A program made the position numbers and the translations under genes. A stretch of 64,000 nucleotides of DNA from Plantactinospora mayteni. Lineage in GTDB: Bacteria; Actinomycetota; Actinomycetes; Mycobacteriales; Micromonosporaceae. Under the pieces are notes generated by a model. That model saw only the letters and a list, made by a program, of their open reading frames with translations. It ran no database searches and had not been told where the DNA came from. The first letter of the stretch is position 1. Each line of letters starts with the position of its first letter. Location: contig NZ_BONX01000053.1 of assembly GCF_016862935.1 (NCBI RefSeq), forward strand, positions 87,770 through 151,769, given 5' to 3'. This document shows, in pieces, positions 53,029 through 61,998 of this stretch.

Positions 53029-56000
53029 GTGCGACGTCCCGTCCTGTTATCAGCTCTGATCATGGGCGTACTTCTCTCGCTGACCCTGGTCAGGCCAGCC
53101 GAGGCGGCGCCGGTGTTCCGGGCGCTGCTGTTCACCAAGACCGTCGGCTACCGACACGACTCGATCCCGGCCGGCGTCGCGATGTTCCAGCAACAGGCCA
53201 CCGAGAACAACTTCGAACTCGTGCACACCGAGGACGCCACCGTGTTCACGCCGGCGAACCTGGCCACCTTCGACGTACTGATCATGTTCCAGACCTCCGG
53301 CATGGTCTGGACCACCGCCGCGCAACGCCAGGCCGTCGAGGGCTTCCTCGCCAGCGGCAAGGGAATCGTCGCGGTACACAACGCGACGGACATGGGCATC
53401 GAGGGGGAGTACCCCTGGTGGGACCAGACGGTCAACGCCGGTGCCCACATGCCGGAACACTCGCCGGGCGTACTCACCGGGACCGCGATCGTGGCCGACC
53501 GGGCGCACCCGTCGACCGCCGGCCTGCCGGACCGGTGGGTCCGCGGCGAGGAGTGGTACAACTTCGACCGGAACCCCCGTGGTGACGTTCATGTGCTGGT
53601 GACCGCCGACGAGCGCACCTACAACCCGGGCGGGGCGGCGATGGGCAACGACCACCCGATCTCCTGGTGCCGCAACATCGGTACCGGCAAGGTATGGACG
53701 ACGGCGATGGGCCACGCGACCGCCTCGTACAGCGAACCCGACTTCCGCAACCACGTCCTCGGCGGAGTGAAGTGGGCGGCGGGCAACCAGCCTGGCGACT
53801 GCGGCGGCACCGTCTGGGGCAACTTCGAGAAGCGGACCCTCGACGACAACACCGCCGACCCGATGGCGCTGGCGGTGCTGCCCGACGGCCGGGTGCTCTA
53901 CGTCCAGCGGGCCGGCCAGGTCAGGATCTTCAAACCGAGCACCAACACCACGGTCACCGCCGGCACGCTCAGCGTCTACACCGGCGGCGAGGACGGCCTC
54001 ACCGGCGTCGCGGTGGATCCGAACTTCGCCAGCAACGGCTTCGTCTACCTCTACCACTCGCCGCTGAGCAGCACCACCGACATCAACCGGGTCTCCCGGT
54101 TCACGCTCACCGGAGACACCCTGAACACGGCCAGCCCCACAACGGTGATCGACATTCCCGCGTACCGGGACCGCACCCACCCGGAGCCGGGACACACCGG
54201 CGGCTACCTCGCGTTCGGCCCGGACAGCAACCTCTACATCGGTACCGGTGACGACACGCCGCCCAACCTGGACAGCAACTGGCAGGGCTACGCCCCGCTC
54301 GACTGGCGGACCGGGCGCTCCCACCTCGACGCGGCCCGCAGCGCCGGCAACACCAACGACCTGCGTGGCAAGCTGCTGCGGATCCGGCCGGCAGCCAGCG
54401 GCGGCTACACCATCCCGAGCGGCAACCTGTACCCGCAGGGCACCGCGCAGACTCGACCCGAAATCTACGCGATGGGCTTCCGCAACCCGTTCCGATTCTC
54501 CATCGACCCCGCCAACGGCTGGGTGTACCTGGCGGACTACGGACCGGACCGGGGCGGCCCCGCCACCGACCGGGGGCCGGAAGGTCTGGTCGAACTCAAC
54601 GTGATCAAGTCGCCCGGCAACTACGGCTGGCCGTTCTGCCACGGCGACAACCAGGCGTACGCCCCGTTCAACCCCGACACCGGGGCGATCGGCGCCAAGT
54701 TCAACTGCGCGGCACCGGTCAACAACTCGCCCAACAACACCGGCCTGGTCAACCTGCGCCCGAGCGTCGCGCCGAACATGTGGTACGGCTACGGCGCCTC
54801 CCCGACCTTCCCCGAACTCGGCAGTGGCGGTTCCGCCCCGATGGGTGGCCCGGTCTACCGGTACGACCCGAACAACCCGTCGACGACGAAGTTCCCGCCC
54901 TACTACAACGGCGTGCACTTCTTCTACGAGTGGTCCCGCAACTACGTCAAGGAGGTCCACTTCGACGGCGCCACGGCCGTGACCCGGACGAATCCCTTCC
55001 TGCCCGCCACCGGATTCAACAAGCCGATGGACATGACATTCGGGCCTGACGGCTCGCTCTACCTGCTCGAATGGGGCTCCAACTTCGGCGGCGGAAACAA
55101 CGACTCCGGGCTGTACCGGATCGACTACGTCCAGGGCGGGCGGGCGCCGGTCGCGAAGGCGGTGGGTACGCCGACGAACGGCAACGCGCCACTGACCGTA
55201 CAGTTCTCCAGCGCCGGCTCCGCCGACCCGGATCCGGGCGACACGATCAGCTACGAGTGGACCTTCGGCGACGGGACGACGTCGACCGCGGCCAACCCGT
55301 CGAAGACCTACACCAGCAACGGCAACTACACCGCCCAGCTCAAGGTGACCGACAGCACCGGCAGGGCCGGCTACTCCAACGTGCAGATCACCGTGGGCAA
55401 CACCGCACCGGTGGTCACCATCACCACCCCGGTTGACGGCGGCATGCTCACCTTCGGCGAGCGGGTGCCGTACACGGTGACAGTCACCGACCCCGGCGGG
55501 GCGCCCGTCGACTGCGCCAAGGTCCTGGTCAACCCGGCCCTGGGCCACGACGACCACCAGCACGAGACGACCGACTACCCAGGCTGCTCGGGCACCATCT
55601 CCACCGACCTGCTCGGCGGGCATCCCGACGGCGCCAACCTCTACTACGTGCTCAACGCCAAGTACACCGACGACGGCGGCGCGGGCGGCGCGGCGCCGCT
55701 GACCGGTTACGGTCACGCGATCCTGCAACCGAAGCACAAGCAGGCCGAGTACTTCACCGCCCAGTCCGGCGTCCGGGTCGTCAGCCAGGCCGGCGCGGAG
55801 AGCGGCGGGCGGATCGGCGACATCTCCAACAACGACTGGATCTCGTTCACCCCGATGGCCCTACAGGGCATCAGCACCGTCAGCTACCGGGTCTCGTCGC
55901 CCTTCGGGGGCGGTTCGGTCGAACTGCGTGCCGACTCGCCGACCGGTACCCTCCTGGCGACGACGCCAGTGCCGAACACCGGCGGCTGGGACAACTACCA

Positions 56001-56574
56001 GTCGACGGCGGCGGTGAACACCACCGGCATCGCCGGCAGCCGTACCCTCTACCTCGTCTTCAAGTCCAGCACCAACAACTCCTTCGACGTCGACTCGATC
56101 ACGTTCGGCGGCACCGGGGTCGGCGTACCGGCCAGCGGTGGTGTGGCCGGTCGCACCTGGACGCTGGCCGCCGAGCACAGCGGCAAGCTTGTCGACGTCA
56201 ACGCCCAGTCGACGGCCGACGGGGCGATCGTCCAGCAGTGGGCGCCGAACGGCGGAAACAACCAGCGCTGGCAGGCCGTCGACGCCGGTGGCGGAACGGT
56301 GCAGCTCCGCGCCGTCCACAGCGGCAAGTGTCTCGACGTCACCGGGAGCTCAACGGCACCGGGCGCCTTCCTGCAACAGTCCACCTGCAACGGTGGCGCG
56401 AACCAACGGTTCCGGGTCGAGGCGGCCGGTACCGGTGGTGTCTACACCGTGGTCTCGGCGCTGAGCGGCCTCTGCCTGGACGTCAACGGCAACTCGGTGC
56501 TCGACGGCGCACGTCTGGTGCAGTGGAACTGCCAGAATTCGACCAACCAGAGATTCCGATTCGGCTCGGTCTGA
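53029..56574 (+). CDS. Secreted ThuA / sugar-dehydrogenase / PKD / lectin fusion protein
   Basis: 1181 residues from GTG 53029, with AAAGGAG six bases upstream. Domains in order: Sec signal (1-25); ThuA-like domain (about 27-245, ALLFTKTVGYRHDSIPAGVA, GIVAVHNATD); a glucose/sorbosone-dehydrogenase beta-propeller (about 255-700, LPDGRVLYVQRAGQVRIF, YAMGFRNPFRFSIDP, KSPGNYGWPFC); a PKD domain (about 705-785, YEWTFGDGT); an Ig-like and a CBM6-like segment; and a C-terminal ricin-type beta-trefoil with QxW motifs (GNNQRWQ, ANQRFRV, TNQRFRF). Likely oxidises or modifies plant-derived sugars outside the cell. Confidence 0.93.
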   Translation: MRRPVLLSALIMGVLLSLTLVRPAEAAPVFRALLFTKTVGYRHDSIPAGVAMFQQQATENNFELVHTEDATVFTPANLATFDVLIMFQTSGMVWTTAAQRQAVEGFLASGKGIVAVHNATDMGIEGEYPWWDQTVNAGAHMPEHSPGVLTGTAIVADRAHPSTAGLPDRWVRGEEWYNFDRNPRGDVHVLVTADERTYNPGGAAMGNDHPISWCRNIGTGKVWTTAMGHATASYSEPDFRNHVLGGVKWAAGNQPGDCGGTVWGNFEKRTLDDNTADPMALAVLPDGRVLYVQRAGQVRIFKPSTNTTVTAGTLSVYTGGEDGLTGVAVDPNFASNGFVYLYHSPLSSTTDINRVSRFTLTGDTLNTASPTTVIDIPAYRDRTHPEPGHTGGYLAFGPDSNLYIGTGDDTPPNLDSNWQGYAPLDWRTGRSHLDAARSAGNTNDLRGKLLRIRPAASGGYTIPSGNLYPQGTAQTRPEIYAMGFRNPFRFSIDPANGWVYLADYGPDRGGPATDRGPEGLVELNVIKSPGNYGWPFCHGDNQAYAPFNPDTGAIGAKFNCAAPVNNSPNNTGLVNLRPSVAPNMWYGYGASPTFPELGSGGSAPMGGPVYRYDPNNPSTTKFPPYYNGVHFFYEWSRNYVKEVHFDGATAVTRTNPFLPATGFNKPMDMTFGPDGSLYLLEWGSNFGGGNNDSGLYRIDYVQGGRAPVAKAVGTPTNGNAPLTVQFSSAGSADPDPGDTISYEWTFGDGTTSTAANPSKTYTSNGNYTAQLKVTDSTGRAGYSNVQITVGNTAPVVTITTPVDGGMLTFGERVPYTVTVTDPGGAPVDCAKVLVNPALGHDDHQHETTDYPGCSGTISTDLLGGHPDGANLYYVLNAKYTDDGGAGGAAPLTGYGHAILQPKHKQAEYFTAQSGVRVVSQAGAESGGRIGDISNNDWISFTPMALQGISTVSYRVSSPFGGGSVELRADSPTGTLLATTPVPNTGGWDNYQSTAAVNTTGIAGSRTLYLVFKSSTNNSFDVDSITFGGTGVGVPASGGVAGRTWTLAAEHSGKLVDVNAQSTADGAIVQQWAPNGGNNQRWQAVDAGGGTVQLRAVHSGKCLDVTGSSTAPGAFLQQSTCNGGANQRFRVEAAGTGGVYTVVSALSGLCLDVNGNSVLDGARLVQWNCQNSTNQRFRFGSV

Positions 56575-56584
56575 GTTCCTGAAC

Positions 56585-56624
56585 GTCGCGCCGTTCCACC
56601 CGTCACGGGGTGGAACGGCGCGAC
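56585..56624. terminator. Strong hairpin terminator after the ThuA-dehydrogenase gene
   Basis: Perfect 17-bp arms GTCGCGCCGTTCCACCC/GGGTGGAACGGCGCGAC around a 6-base loop, 11 bp past the TGA. It also faces the small minus-strand gene that ends at 56668. Confidence 0.88.
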
Positions 56625-56667
56625 ACTGTCACGGGGCCAGCGCTGCCGACCGTGCGCGGAGGACTCA

Positions 56668-56877
56668 TCAGTCGAGCGCGCTCTCCGTGGCGATGGCCGC
56701 GTCTTCCCAGACTTGCTGCGCCGTGTCCTCGTCGAGCTCGACCGTCGCCGCGTGTTCGCGCTGATTGCCCAACTCGACGCCGTGGCCTTCCGCAGACGTG
56801 ATGACGAAGGTGAGGGCTTGGTCGTAGTCACCGAACCAGTGGGCGACTTCGGCGGCGAGGGAGCCGATAGTAGTCAT
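56668..56877 (-). CDS. Small acidic hypothetical protein
   Basis: 69 residues from the ATG MTTIGSLAAEVAHWFGDYDQ; the frame is open further upstream but antisense. It is rich in Glu/Asp and Ala, with no signal or membrane helix and no family I recognise. Third-position GC is high for the frame and a terminator lies just downstream, which supports real coding. It is divergent from the hypothetical gene at 56975. Confidence 0.55.
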   Translation of the reverse strand: MTTIGSLAAEVAHWFGDYDQALTFVITSAEGHGVELGNQREHAATVELDEDTAQQVWEDAAIATESALD

Positions 56878-56974
56878 TGGACCCTGCTCTTCCCGAGCGG
56901 CTGCCGCATCATGTGGCAAACCAGGCGAGCCGGCCGCGCAGTCGAGCGCCTGGTCAGAAGGAGGTCGCAGAGAC

Positions 56975-57385
56975 ATGTCCGAGACAGACCAGGTCGACGG
57001 TCCCGGTTCGAACCCCATCCCGGCTGCAACCGTACCGCCGACCACGCAAGAGGTGGTATGGAGCACCAACGCGCAGTCCGTCGATACCGACCTGGACCGG
57101 GTGGTCAATCGGTATGGCGTTGTCAACACGCTGCTGGCGGCAGGCATCGACCCAACCGGCATCCGTGTGTATCAGGAGCCCGTGGACTACGCCGTCCACT
57201 GGGTCGTCGTCTTGGCCGACGGGCGCAATGTCGTGCTCACCGACGACACGGAGGAGCATGTGAGCTGGTTGGAGGGGCGGTGGCCGTTCGCGGCCACCTT
57301 CAGCGGCCGAGACGGTGTGCGAACGGAGATCGATGGCTCCATCGATCGACTCATGGCCCGGATCGTTGCCTGGTGTATCGCTTGA
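56975..57385 (+). CDS. Hypothetical cytoplasmic protein
   Basis: 136 residues, GGAGG 13 bases upstream of the ATG. A Pro/Thr-rich N-terminus is followed by a mixed alpha/beta region (VVWSTNAQSVDTDLDRVVNR, YAVHWVVVLADGRNVVLTDD). No signal or membrane helix. I do not recognise a family. Possibly a pair with the divergent small acidic protein, but nothing proves it. Confidence 0.65.
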   Translation: MSETDQVDGPGSNPIPAATVPPTTQEVVWSTNAQSVDTDLDRVVNRYGVVNTLLAAGIDPTGIRVYQEPVDYAVHWVVVLADGRNVVLTDDTEEHVSWLEGRWPFAATFSGRDGVRTEIDGSIDRLMARIVAWCIA

Positions 57386-57411
57386 CGCAGGGCGAGCAAT
57401 GACGCTCCGAA

Positions 57412-57460
57412 GTGTAACCGCCGGGTTGCACCTGCCTGAGATCATGTGTAACCTCCGGGT
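57412..57460. promoter_or_regulatory. Two GTGTAACC repeats, probable ArsR operators
   Basis: GTGTAACCGCCGGGTTGCAC at 57412-57431 is an imperfect palindrome. GTGTAACCTCCGGGT at 57446-57460 repeats its left part 34 bp on. They lie directly upstream of the AHSA1-ArsR pair, the usual place for autoregulation. Confidence 0.6.
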
Positions 57461-57485
57461 GACGCTAGCCTTGAGGAGGCGTGAC

Positions 57486-57944
57486 ATGGTGGACCGGATC
57501 CAGCGCGAAATCTTCATCGATGCCGCAGTCGAGCGCGTGTGGGAACTGATCACGCAGGCCGAACACGTCCAGGTCTGGTTCGCCTTCGATGGTGCGGACA
57601 TCGACCTGCGCCCGGGTGGGGCGCTCGTGCACAACTGGAAGGAGCATGGCACCTTCCGAGGCGTCATCGAGCAGGTCGATCGGCCCACGGTCTTCTCCTA
57701 CCGGTACTCGTCCGTGCCCGATGAGGAGCCACGGCCGGGGTACCAGACCCTGGTGACGTTCACCCTCGCAGCCGCCGACGGCGGCACCCGCCTCGTCGTG
57801 GTCGAGAGCGGGTTCGACGAGCTGGCCATGGATCCCGAGCAGCGGCGCATGCATATCCAGGGCACAACCGACGGATGGGCCGGCGGCCTGTCGGCGTTGC
57901 GGGAGCGGGCGGCAACCCTCGAACATCCGACACCGCGACCATGA
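57486..57944 (+). CDS. AHSA1/SRPBCC-domain protein
   Basis: 152 residues from ATG 57486, GAGGAGG upstream. The START-like helix-grip fold opens IQREIFIDAAVERVWELITQ, with GADIDLRPGGALVHNWKEHG and the long last helix GWAGGLSALRERAATLEH. The family binds hydrophobic ligands and is commonly encoded with an ArsR regulator, as here, with an ATGA overlap to the next gene. Confidence 0.92.
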   Translation: MVDRIQREIFIDAAVERVWELITQAEHVQVWFAFDGADIDLRPGGALVHNWKEHGTFRGVIEQVDRPTVFSYRYSSVPDEEPRPGYQTLVTFTLAAADGGTRLVVVESGFDELAMDPEQRRMHIQGTTDGWAGGLSALRERAATLEHPTPRP

Positions 57945-58261
57945 CCCAGCCACAGACCCAGGTACTGGCGGCGCTGGCCGACCCTACCCGTTGGCACGTT
58001 CTGCAAACGCTCGCAGAGAGAGGCGAGCAAACAGCCACCCAGCTGGCCGGCCCGCTGCCGGTCAGTCGACCAGCGGTAATCAAACACCTCACCACACTGC
58101 AACAGCACGGTCTGGTATCCAGTCGCCGACGCGGGCGCGAGGTGCTCTACAGCGCGAACCCCTCCCGACTGATCGAAACCGCACGGTGGATGGCGAACGT
58201 CGCGGCCACCTGGGAGGCCGGCCTCCTGAGACTCCGGGCGCTCGCGGAAGACACCCGGTGA
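57941..58261 (+). CDS. ArsR-family winged-helix regulator
   Basis: 106 residues from ATG 57941 (overlaps the AHSA1 stop). Winged HTH: VLAALADPTRWHVLQTLAER, LPVSRPAVIKHLTTLQQHG as recognition helix, VSSRRRGREVLYSANPSRL as wing. No metal-binding Cys motif, so it belongs to the non-metal group usually paired with SRPBCC proteins. It should repress its own operon through the GTGTAACC boxes. Confidence 0.93.
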   Translation: MTQPQTQVLAALADPTRWHVLQTLAERGEQTATQLAGPLPVSRPAVIKHLTTLQQHGLVSSRRRGREVLYSANPSRLIETARWMANVAATWEAGLLRLRALAEDTR

Positions 58262-58417
58262 GGTCCTCGACCAGTTCCGCCAGGCCCGTACCGGAGTCAG
58301 CGTGCGGTGCGAGCGTCCGGATCGGACACTCGCACCGCCGTCGCCGCCGTTCAGGGGTACGCCGTCGCGGCGCTCACCCGTGGGCGGCGGCCCGCCTCCG
58401 TCCGGAGGTCCGGGTCA

Positions 58418-59746
58418 CTATCGCGGCCACGCGCAGTGGATGTGCGTGGCATGGTCGGCGTCGTCCCCCGGCCCCAGCACCTCCGTCGCCCCGTACGCCC
58501 GGCAGGCGTCCTTGAACGCCTGGTTGAACGGATTGCTCGTGTTCACCCGTGCGCCGTTGATGGTGTCGACATCGAATGCCTTCCCGACGTAGTGCCGGGA
58601 TGTCGCACTGCCGTGCCTGCTTCCGGCGATCGCGGTCACCCGGAAGTTGTAGCCGTTCAGCAGGTGCAGGCTGAGGATGCCGCGCAACATGTCGAGGTCG
58701 AGGTTCACGCTGGTCCGACCTACATGGCTGAAGTCGCTGGTCTGGGCGGGCAGCCCGGCCGCGGTGTCCACGATGTTCTGGCGGGCCGTCGACGCCGGGT
58801 CGGACTGCCCGCCCACGTGGGAGGGGAGCAGATCGATGGCGGGAATGTCCCGGATCGCCGCCGCCGGGTTGTACGCCGGCAGGCCGGTGCTGAACACCCC
58901 TGACCCGACCGAGACGGACAGGTACGAGGTGCCCAGGCCGTAGCACGGGGACAGGTAACGCTGCGGGGCGGGAAGCGCGAAGCAGCCGCCCCACGGCGTT
59001 CCGTCCAGGGTCTGCAACGCCAGGTCGAACCCGATCTCCAACTGGCGACCGCCGTCGTAGATGCGACCGTCGATGATCACCGCCCCGATGCTGTACCCGT
59101 AGTAGTAGGAGGAGAAGTAGAAGGGGGCGGCCGCGGCGATGACGGAACCGTTGTACCGGGAGCCGGCCGTCCGCTCGATCAGGTACGCCTGGCCGGCGCC
59201 CGCGAGGTAGAAGTTGCACACGATCTCGGCCAGATAGTCGACCCGGGCCAGGGCGGTACCGTTTCGGGTCACCTGACCGCTGATGTACGGCACGCAGGTC
59301 GGCGGATTGTTCGGGTCCTCCAGATCCTCGACCATCCGGGGTGCCGGGCCGGCCTTCGGCTTGCCCAACGTGATCCCGGTGCCCGGCGGCACGGACGCCG
59401 TCCGGCGGCTAGCGGCGGAGCGCAGACCGGCATCCGGTGTCAGCCCGGATACGCCGGGCACGGCCTCGGCGGCCCGGCCGGGCAGGCTCGGCGCGGGCTC
59501 CTTGGACACGTCTGCCTGTGCCGGTACCGCCTGTCCCAGCACTCCGACCAGCGCGAGCGCCAAGGCCAGCACCCCGGCCATCCACCGCCGACGGCGTGAC
59601 CCCACCGATCCCCGCCCGGCGCGGTCGATCCCGTACCCCGGACCGGCGGGCGCGGCCAGCCCGGCCGTCGAGGCCGGCGACGCGGTGACCGCCGGCACGC
59701 CCTCCGGCATCGGCAGCTCGTCGCGTGCTCTGCCTGTTCCTGTCAT
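58418..59746 (-). CDS. Secreted protein with M15-like (D-Ala-D-Ala carboxypeptidase-type) C-terminus
   Basis: 442 residues from ATG 59746, chosen over the ATG four codons upstream because GGAGGGG lies between them. A 55-residue basic leader precedes the signal helix (WMAGVLALALALVGVLGQAV). The middle (about 150-330) has Tyr-rich strands and paired Cys and is unrecognised. The end (about 345-442) contains SRHYVGKAFDVDTINGARVN and ATHIHCAW, the zinc-ligand layout (H-x6-D ... H-x-H) of peptidase M15-like domains. A murein or glycopeptide role is possible. Confidence 0.75.
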   Translation of the reverse strand: MTGTGRARDELPMPEGVPAVTASPASTAGLAAPAGPGYGIDRAGRGSVGSRRRRWMAGVLALALALVGVLGQAVPAQADVSKEPAPSLPGRAAEAVPGVSGLTPDAGLRSAASRRTASVPPGTGITLGKPKAGPAPRMVEDLEDPNNPPTCVPYISGQVTRNGTALARVDYLAEIVCNFYLAGAGQAYLIERTAGSRYNGSVIAAAAPFYFSSYYYGYSIGAVIIDGRIYDGGRQLEIGFDLALQTLDGTPWGGCFALPAPQRYLSPCYGLGTSYLSVSVGSGVFSTGLPAYNPAAAIRDIPAIDLLPSHVGGQSDPASTARQNIVDTAAGLPAQTSDFSHVGRTSVNLDLDMLRGILSLHLLNGYNFRVTAIAGSRHGSATSRHYVGKAFDVDTINGARVNTSNPFNQAFKDACRAYGATEVLGPGDDADHATHIHCAWPR

Positions 59747-60091
59747 GTTCCCCTCCATCGGCGAGGCAGCTATCCGGCCACGCTTTCAATCCGGACTGAA
59801 CGGCAACTGGACGGTGGTTGGACGCGCCCGATGGTGGGACGCGGGTCTCCTGGCCGCCACCGACATCGACCGTGAAGCAGGCCCGGCCGTCGGAGTTGTC
59901 AGCAGTCCGCCAGCCGGCGGGGCGTAGCGGCTTCGCTCCCTTCGGACGGCCGCATCGCCGGCCGACAGCGGCAAGTCCGACGCCGCGCATCGGCCATTCG
60001 GTCGGGGCTCTGTGCGGATTCTGTGCACGCCGGTTGACAGGCTGCGCTGCGTCGGCGGACCCGCCGACGACGTACCGAGGAGGAGTGACGT
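59747..60091. other. Divergent intergenic region
   Basis: 345 bp between two divergent genes for secreted proteins. It should hold both promoters. I saw no long dyad or small gene in it. Confidence 0.4.
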
Positions 60092-60676
60092 ATGACGATG
60101 GTGCCAACAAGCGCGCGCGGTCACAGCGGCTGGACCGCCGTGCTCCTGGCGGCGGTGATGGTGGCGACGTCCGTTCTGGTCGCCACGCCGGCGACCCAGG
60201 CGGCGACGGTCGAGGCCGGCGGCGAGGCGACGCCGACCGTCACGGTGCGACCGGGTGGCCCGGGTACCTACGCCGTGGGGGATACCGTCGCCACGATCGA
60301 ACGCGTGCCGTCGAGCACGGGACCAGCAGGCGACGACGACCCGCAGATCTACCCAGGCTGGGACGTCTGCGTGTTCGACATGTACGGCTACCGGGGCTGG
60401 GTCATCTGCCGGATGGAGTGGTCCGCTATCACCTGGGTCAGCGGCACCGACACGTACGAGGAGGTCTTCGTGATCGGGCAGGACTGGTCGGTCTGGCACA
60501 TCTGGCGCGGTAGCGGCGGGTGGAAGAGCCTCGGCGGCCGGGCCCTCGCCGAACTCGGAAACGGCGCCTTCGTGGACGTCAATCCGGTGCGTGCCATGAC
60601 GTTCGGCCTGGACGCGGACCTGTGGTGCCGGTACCGCGGCACCGGCAACTGGGCCGGTGGTTGGAGCCGCTGCTGA
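60092..60676 (+). CDS. Secreted hypothetical protein
   Basis: 194 residues, AGGAGGAG upstream of the ATG. Signal peptide ending TQAAT near 38. The mature part is Trp-rich (VWHIWRGSGGWKSLGG, GNWAGGWSRC) with paired Cys and no recognised family. The repeated W-x-x-W pattern recalls tectonin or lectin-like beta-propeller strands, but only about one sheet's worth is present. Confidence 0.7.
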   Translation: MTMVPTSARGHSGWTAVLLAAVMVATSVLVATPATQAATVEAGGEATPTVTVRPGGPGTYAVGDTVATIERVPSSTGPAGDDDPQIYPGWDVCVFDMYGYRGWVICRMEWSAITWVSGTDTYEEVFVIGQDWSVWHIWRGSGGWKSLGGRALAELGNGAFVDVNPVRAMTFGLDADLWCRYRGTGNWAGGWSRC

Positions 60677-60843
60677 GCTGTCGTACCCCGTTCCGCTCCG
60701 CCGTCCCCCGCAGGACCGCCTCGGCGATGACGTCGAGGCGGCCCATGGCACCGGTGTCGGTGCCGGCGACGCAGTCCGAATGGGCGCGAGAGGAGGCCGG
60801 TGCGGTCAGGACCACGCTGTCCCGGCTCACCCCGGCCAACCAC

Positions 60844-60935
60844 TGAACCTTTTTCAACCTCCCCTCGCGGTCCGTCGTGGTCGCAGGTGAAAGTCGGGGC
60901 GCACCCGCCGCGCGGTTCAGGTTGAAAAAGGTTCA
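60844..60935. repeat. 92-bp element with 17-bp perfect inverted repeats
   Basis: TGAACCTTTTTCAACCT at 60844-60860 and its exact complement at 60919-60935. Both outer edges lie in the word CACTGA (60841-60846, 60934-60939), like a short target duplication. The right end abuts the broken plsC-like remnant. Probably a small non-autonomous element; a paired terminator is an alternative. Confidence 0.6.
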
Positions 60936-61100
60936 CTGACCACCTCAACAACAAGACTCGGCCGTCGGGGGAACGGGTGCCCTCGGGGAAGACGGCTACC
61001 AGGCCGCCGGAGCGGAGTACGGGCGTGGCGGCGTAATGCCGTGAGCGCCGCCCGGCCGCCGCCCCGCTCGACCGGGATGGCGCCCATGCCGGTGACGACT
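60936..61100 (-). pseudogene. Acyltransferase (PlsC-type) remnant
   Basis: Two frames together read GMGAIPVERGGGRAALTALRR and then SGGLVAVFPEGTRSPDGR, the 1-acylglycerol-3-phosphate acyltransferase motifs including FPEGTR. A one-base shift separates them near 61010. The N-terminal HX4D part is missing and the 3' end stops at the inverted-repeat element. Confidence 0.75.
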
Positions 61101-61146
61101 CGCCGGGATCGGTGGCGCCGGTCGCGAGGGTGAGGCTGCCCCAGTT

Positions 61147-61356
61147 TCACAGTTGGGCGATGCCGTGCAGGCTGGCCCACAGTGCTCCTGTGACGACCTG
61201 GTTCGGCGGTTCGGGCTCGGGCCGAGCCTGCGTGACCAGGTCGGTGAGAAATCGGAAGAGCGGCAGGCTGGTGTCGCGAAGTCCCAGGTGGCTGCTCTTC
61301 AGTAGGTCGTGGCGAAACATCAACTCGTACCGGCCGCCGCCGAACTCAACGGCCGC
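61147..61356 (-). pseudogene. TetR-family regulator C-terminal remnant
   Basis: The frame reads FGGGRYELMFRHDLLKSSHL and ends ALWASLHGIAQL before a TGA at 61147-61149. The GRYELMFRHDL and W-A-x-LHGIA-L patterns are those of the TetR C-terminal ligand domain. A stop codon at 61357-61359 closes the frame upstream, and no HTH domain is found, so only the last 70 or so codons remain. Confidence 0.7.
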
Positions 61357-61998
61357 CTACGCGGACGCTCGGCTGGGGTGCCCCGGCCGAGCGTCGTGAC
61401 AGGCCCATTGCCGTCGCCAGTTAGACCGCGTGTTGCAACGATCCCTCGAAACTGTCCACTGTTCCTCTGGCTGAGGCCCTGCTTCGTTCGGGGCTATGGA
61501 CAGCCGATGTAGCCGATCGGGACGCCTGGTCGTTCGGGGCAGAGGTGAAGCTTCCGCTCGTGGCTGCTGCGGCACTCGAGGATGGCAACGGACTCGGTTG
61601 CGGGATGCCGACGATTGGCGCGGAAACTCAAATCCTCACTCCATCGGAATCGGCCGGATGGATCGGCCGCGCCCACCGACGACCGAGTTTGGTCGGAGTC
61701 CGGTCGAGCCTCGATCACCAGCTCCGGTTCCGGTCGACGCCAACGCCCGCCATTGCGCGACAACCACCCCATGAGCTGCCATTTCGTGCGATGGGCGGGG
61801 TAGTGCGGAGTGCCAGCACAACCCTTGATCAAGAGCCGCGAAGAGGTATGTAAGCATGCCACAATATCACGCCAATCGTGATCTTATCGCGATGTTTGGG
61901 TGCCGCCCGAACCGCGATCCTCCACATAGGATTCATCGGAGTTGGCGCGTTCGGGCGCTTGGCGACGCACCCATTCACATCCACCATGGAGGCTTTAC
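61357..61998. other. Low-coding-potential region
   Basis: About 640 bp of lower GC and weak third-position bias. A 122-codon open frame on the minus strand (61494-61862) and overlapping plus-strand frames exist, but none shows a known motif or a good ribosome site. It probably continues the decayed stretch; it must hold the promoter for the gene at 61999. Confidence 0.45.

Noticed and set aside
56668..57385. Toxin-antitoxin pair
   Set aside because: The two small genes are divergent, not co-transcribed, and neither shows a toxin or antitoxin motif.
61494..61862. 122-codon minus-strand open frame
   Set aside because: Weak third-position GC, no motif and no ribosome site, with overlapping frames of similar quality on the other strand.
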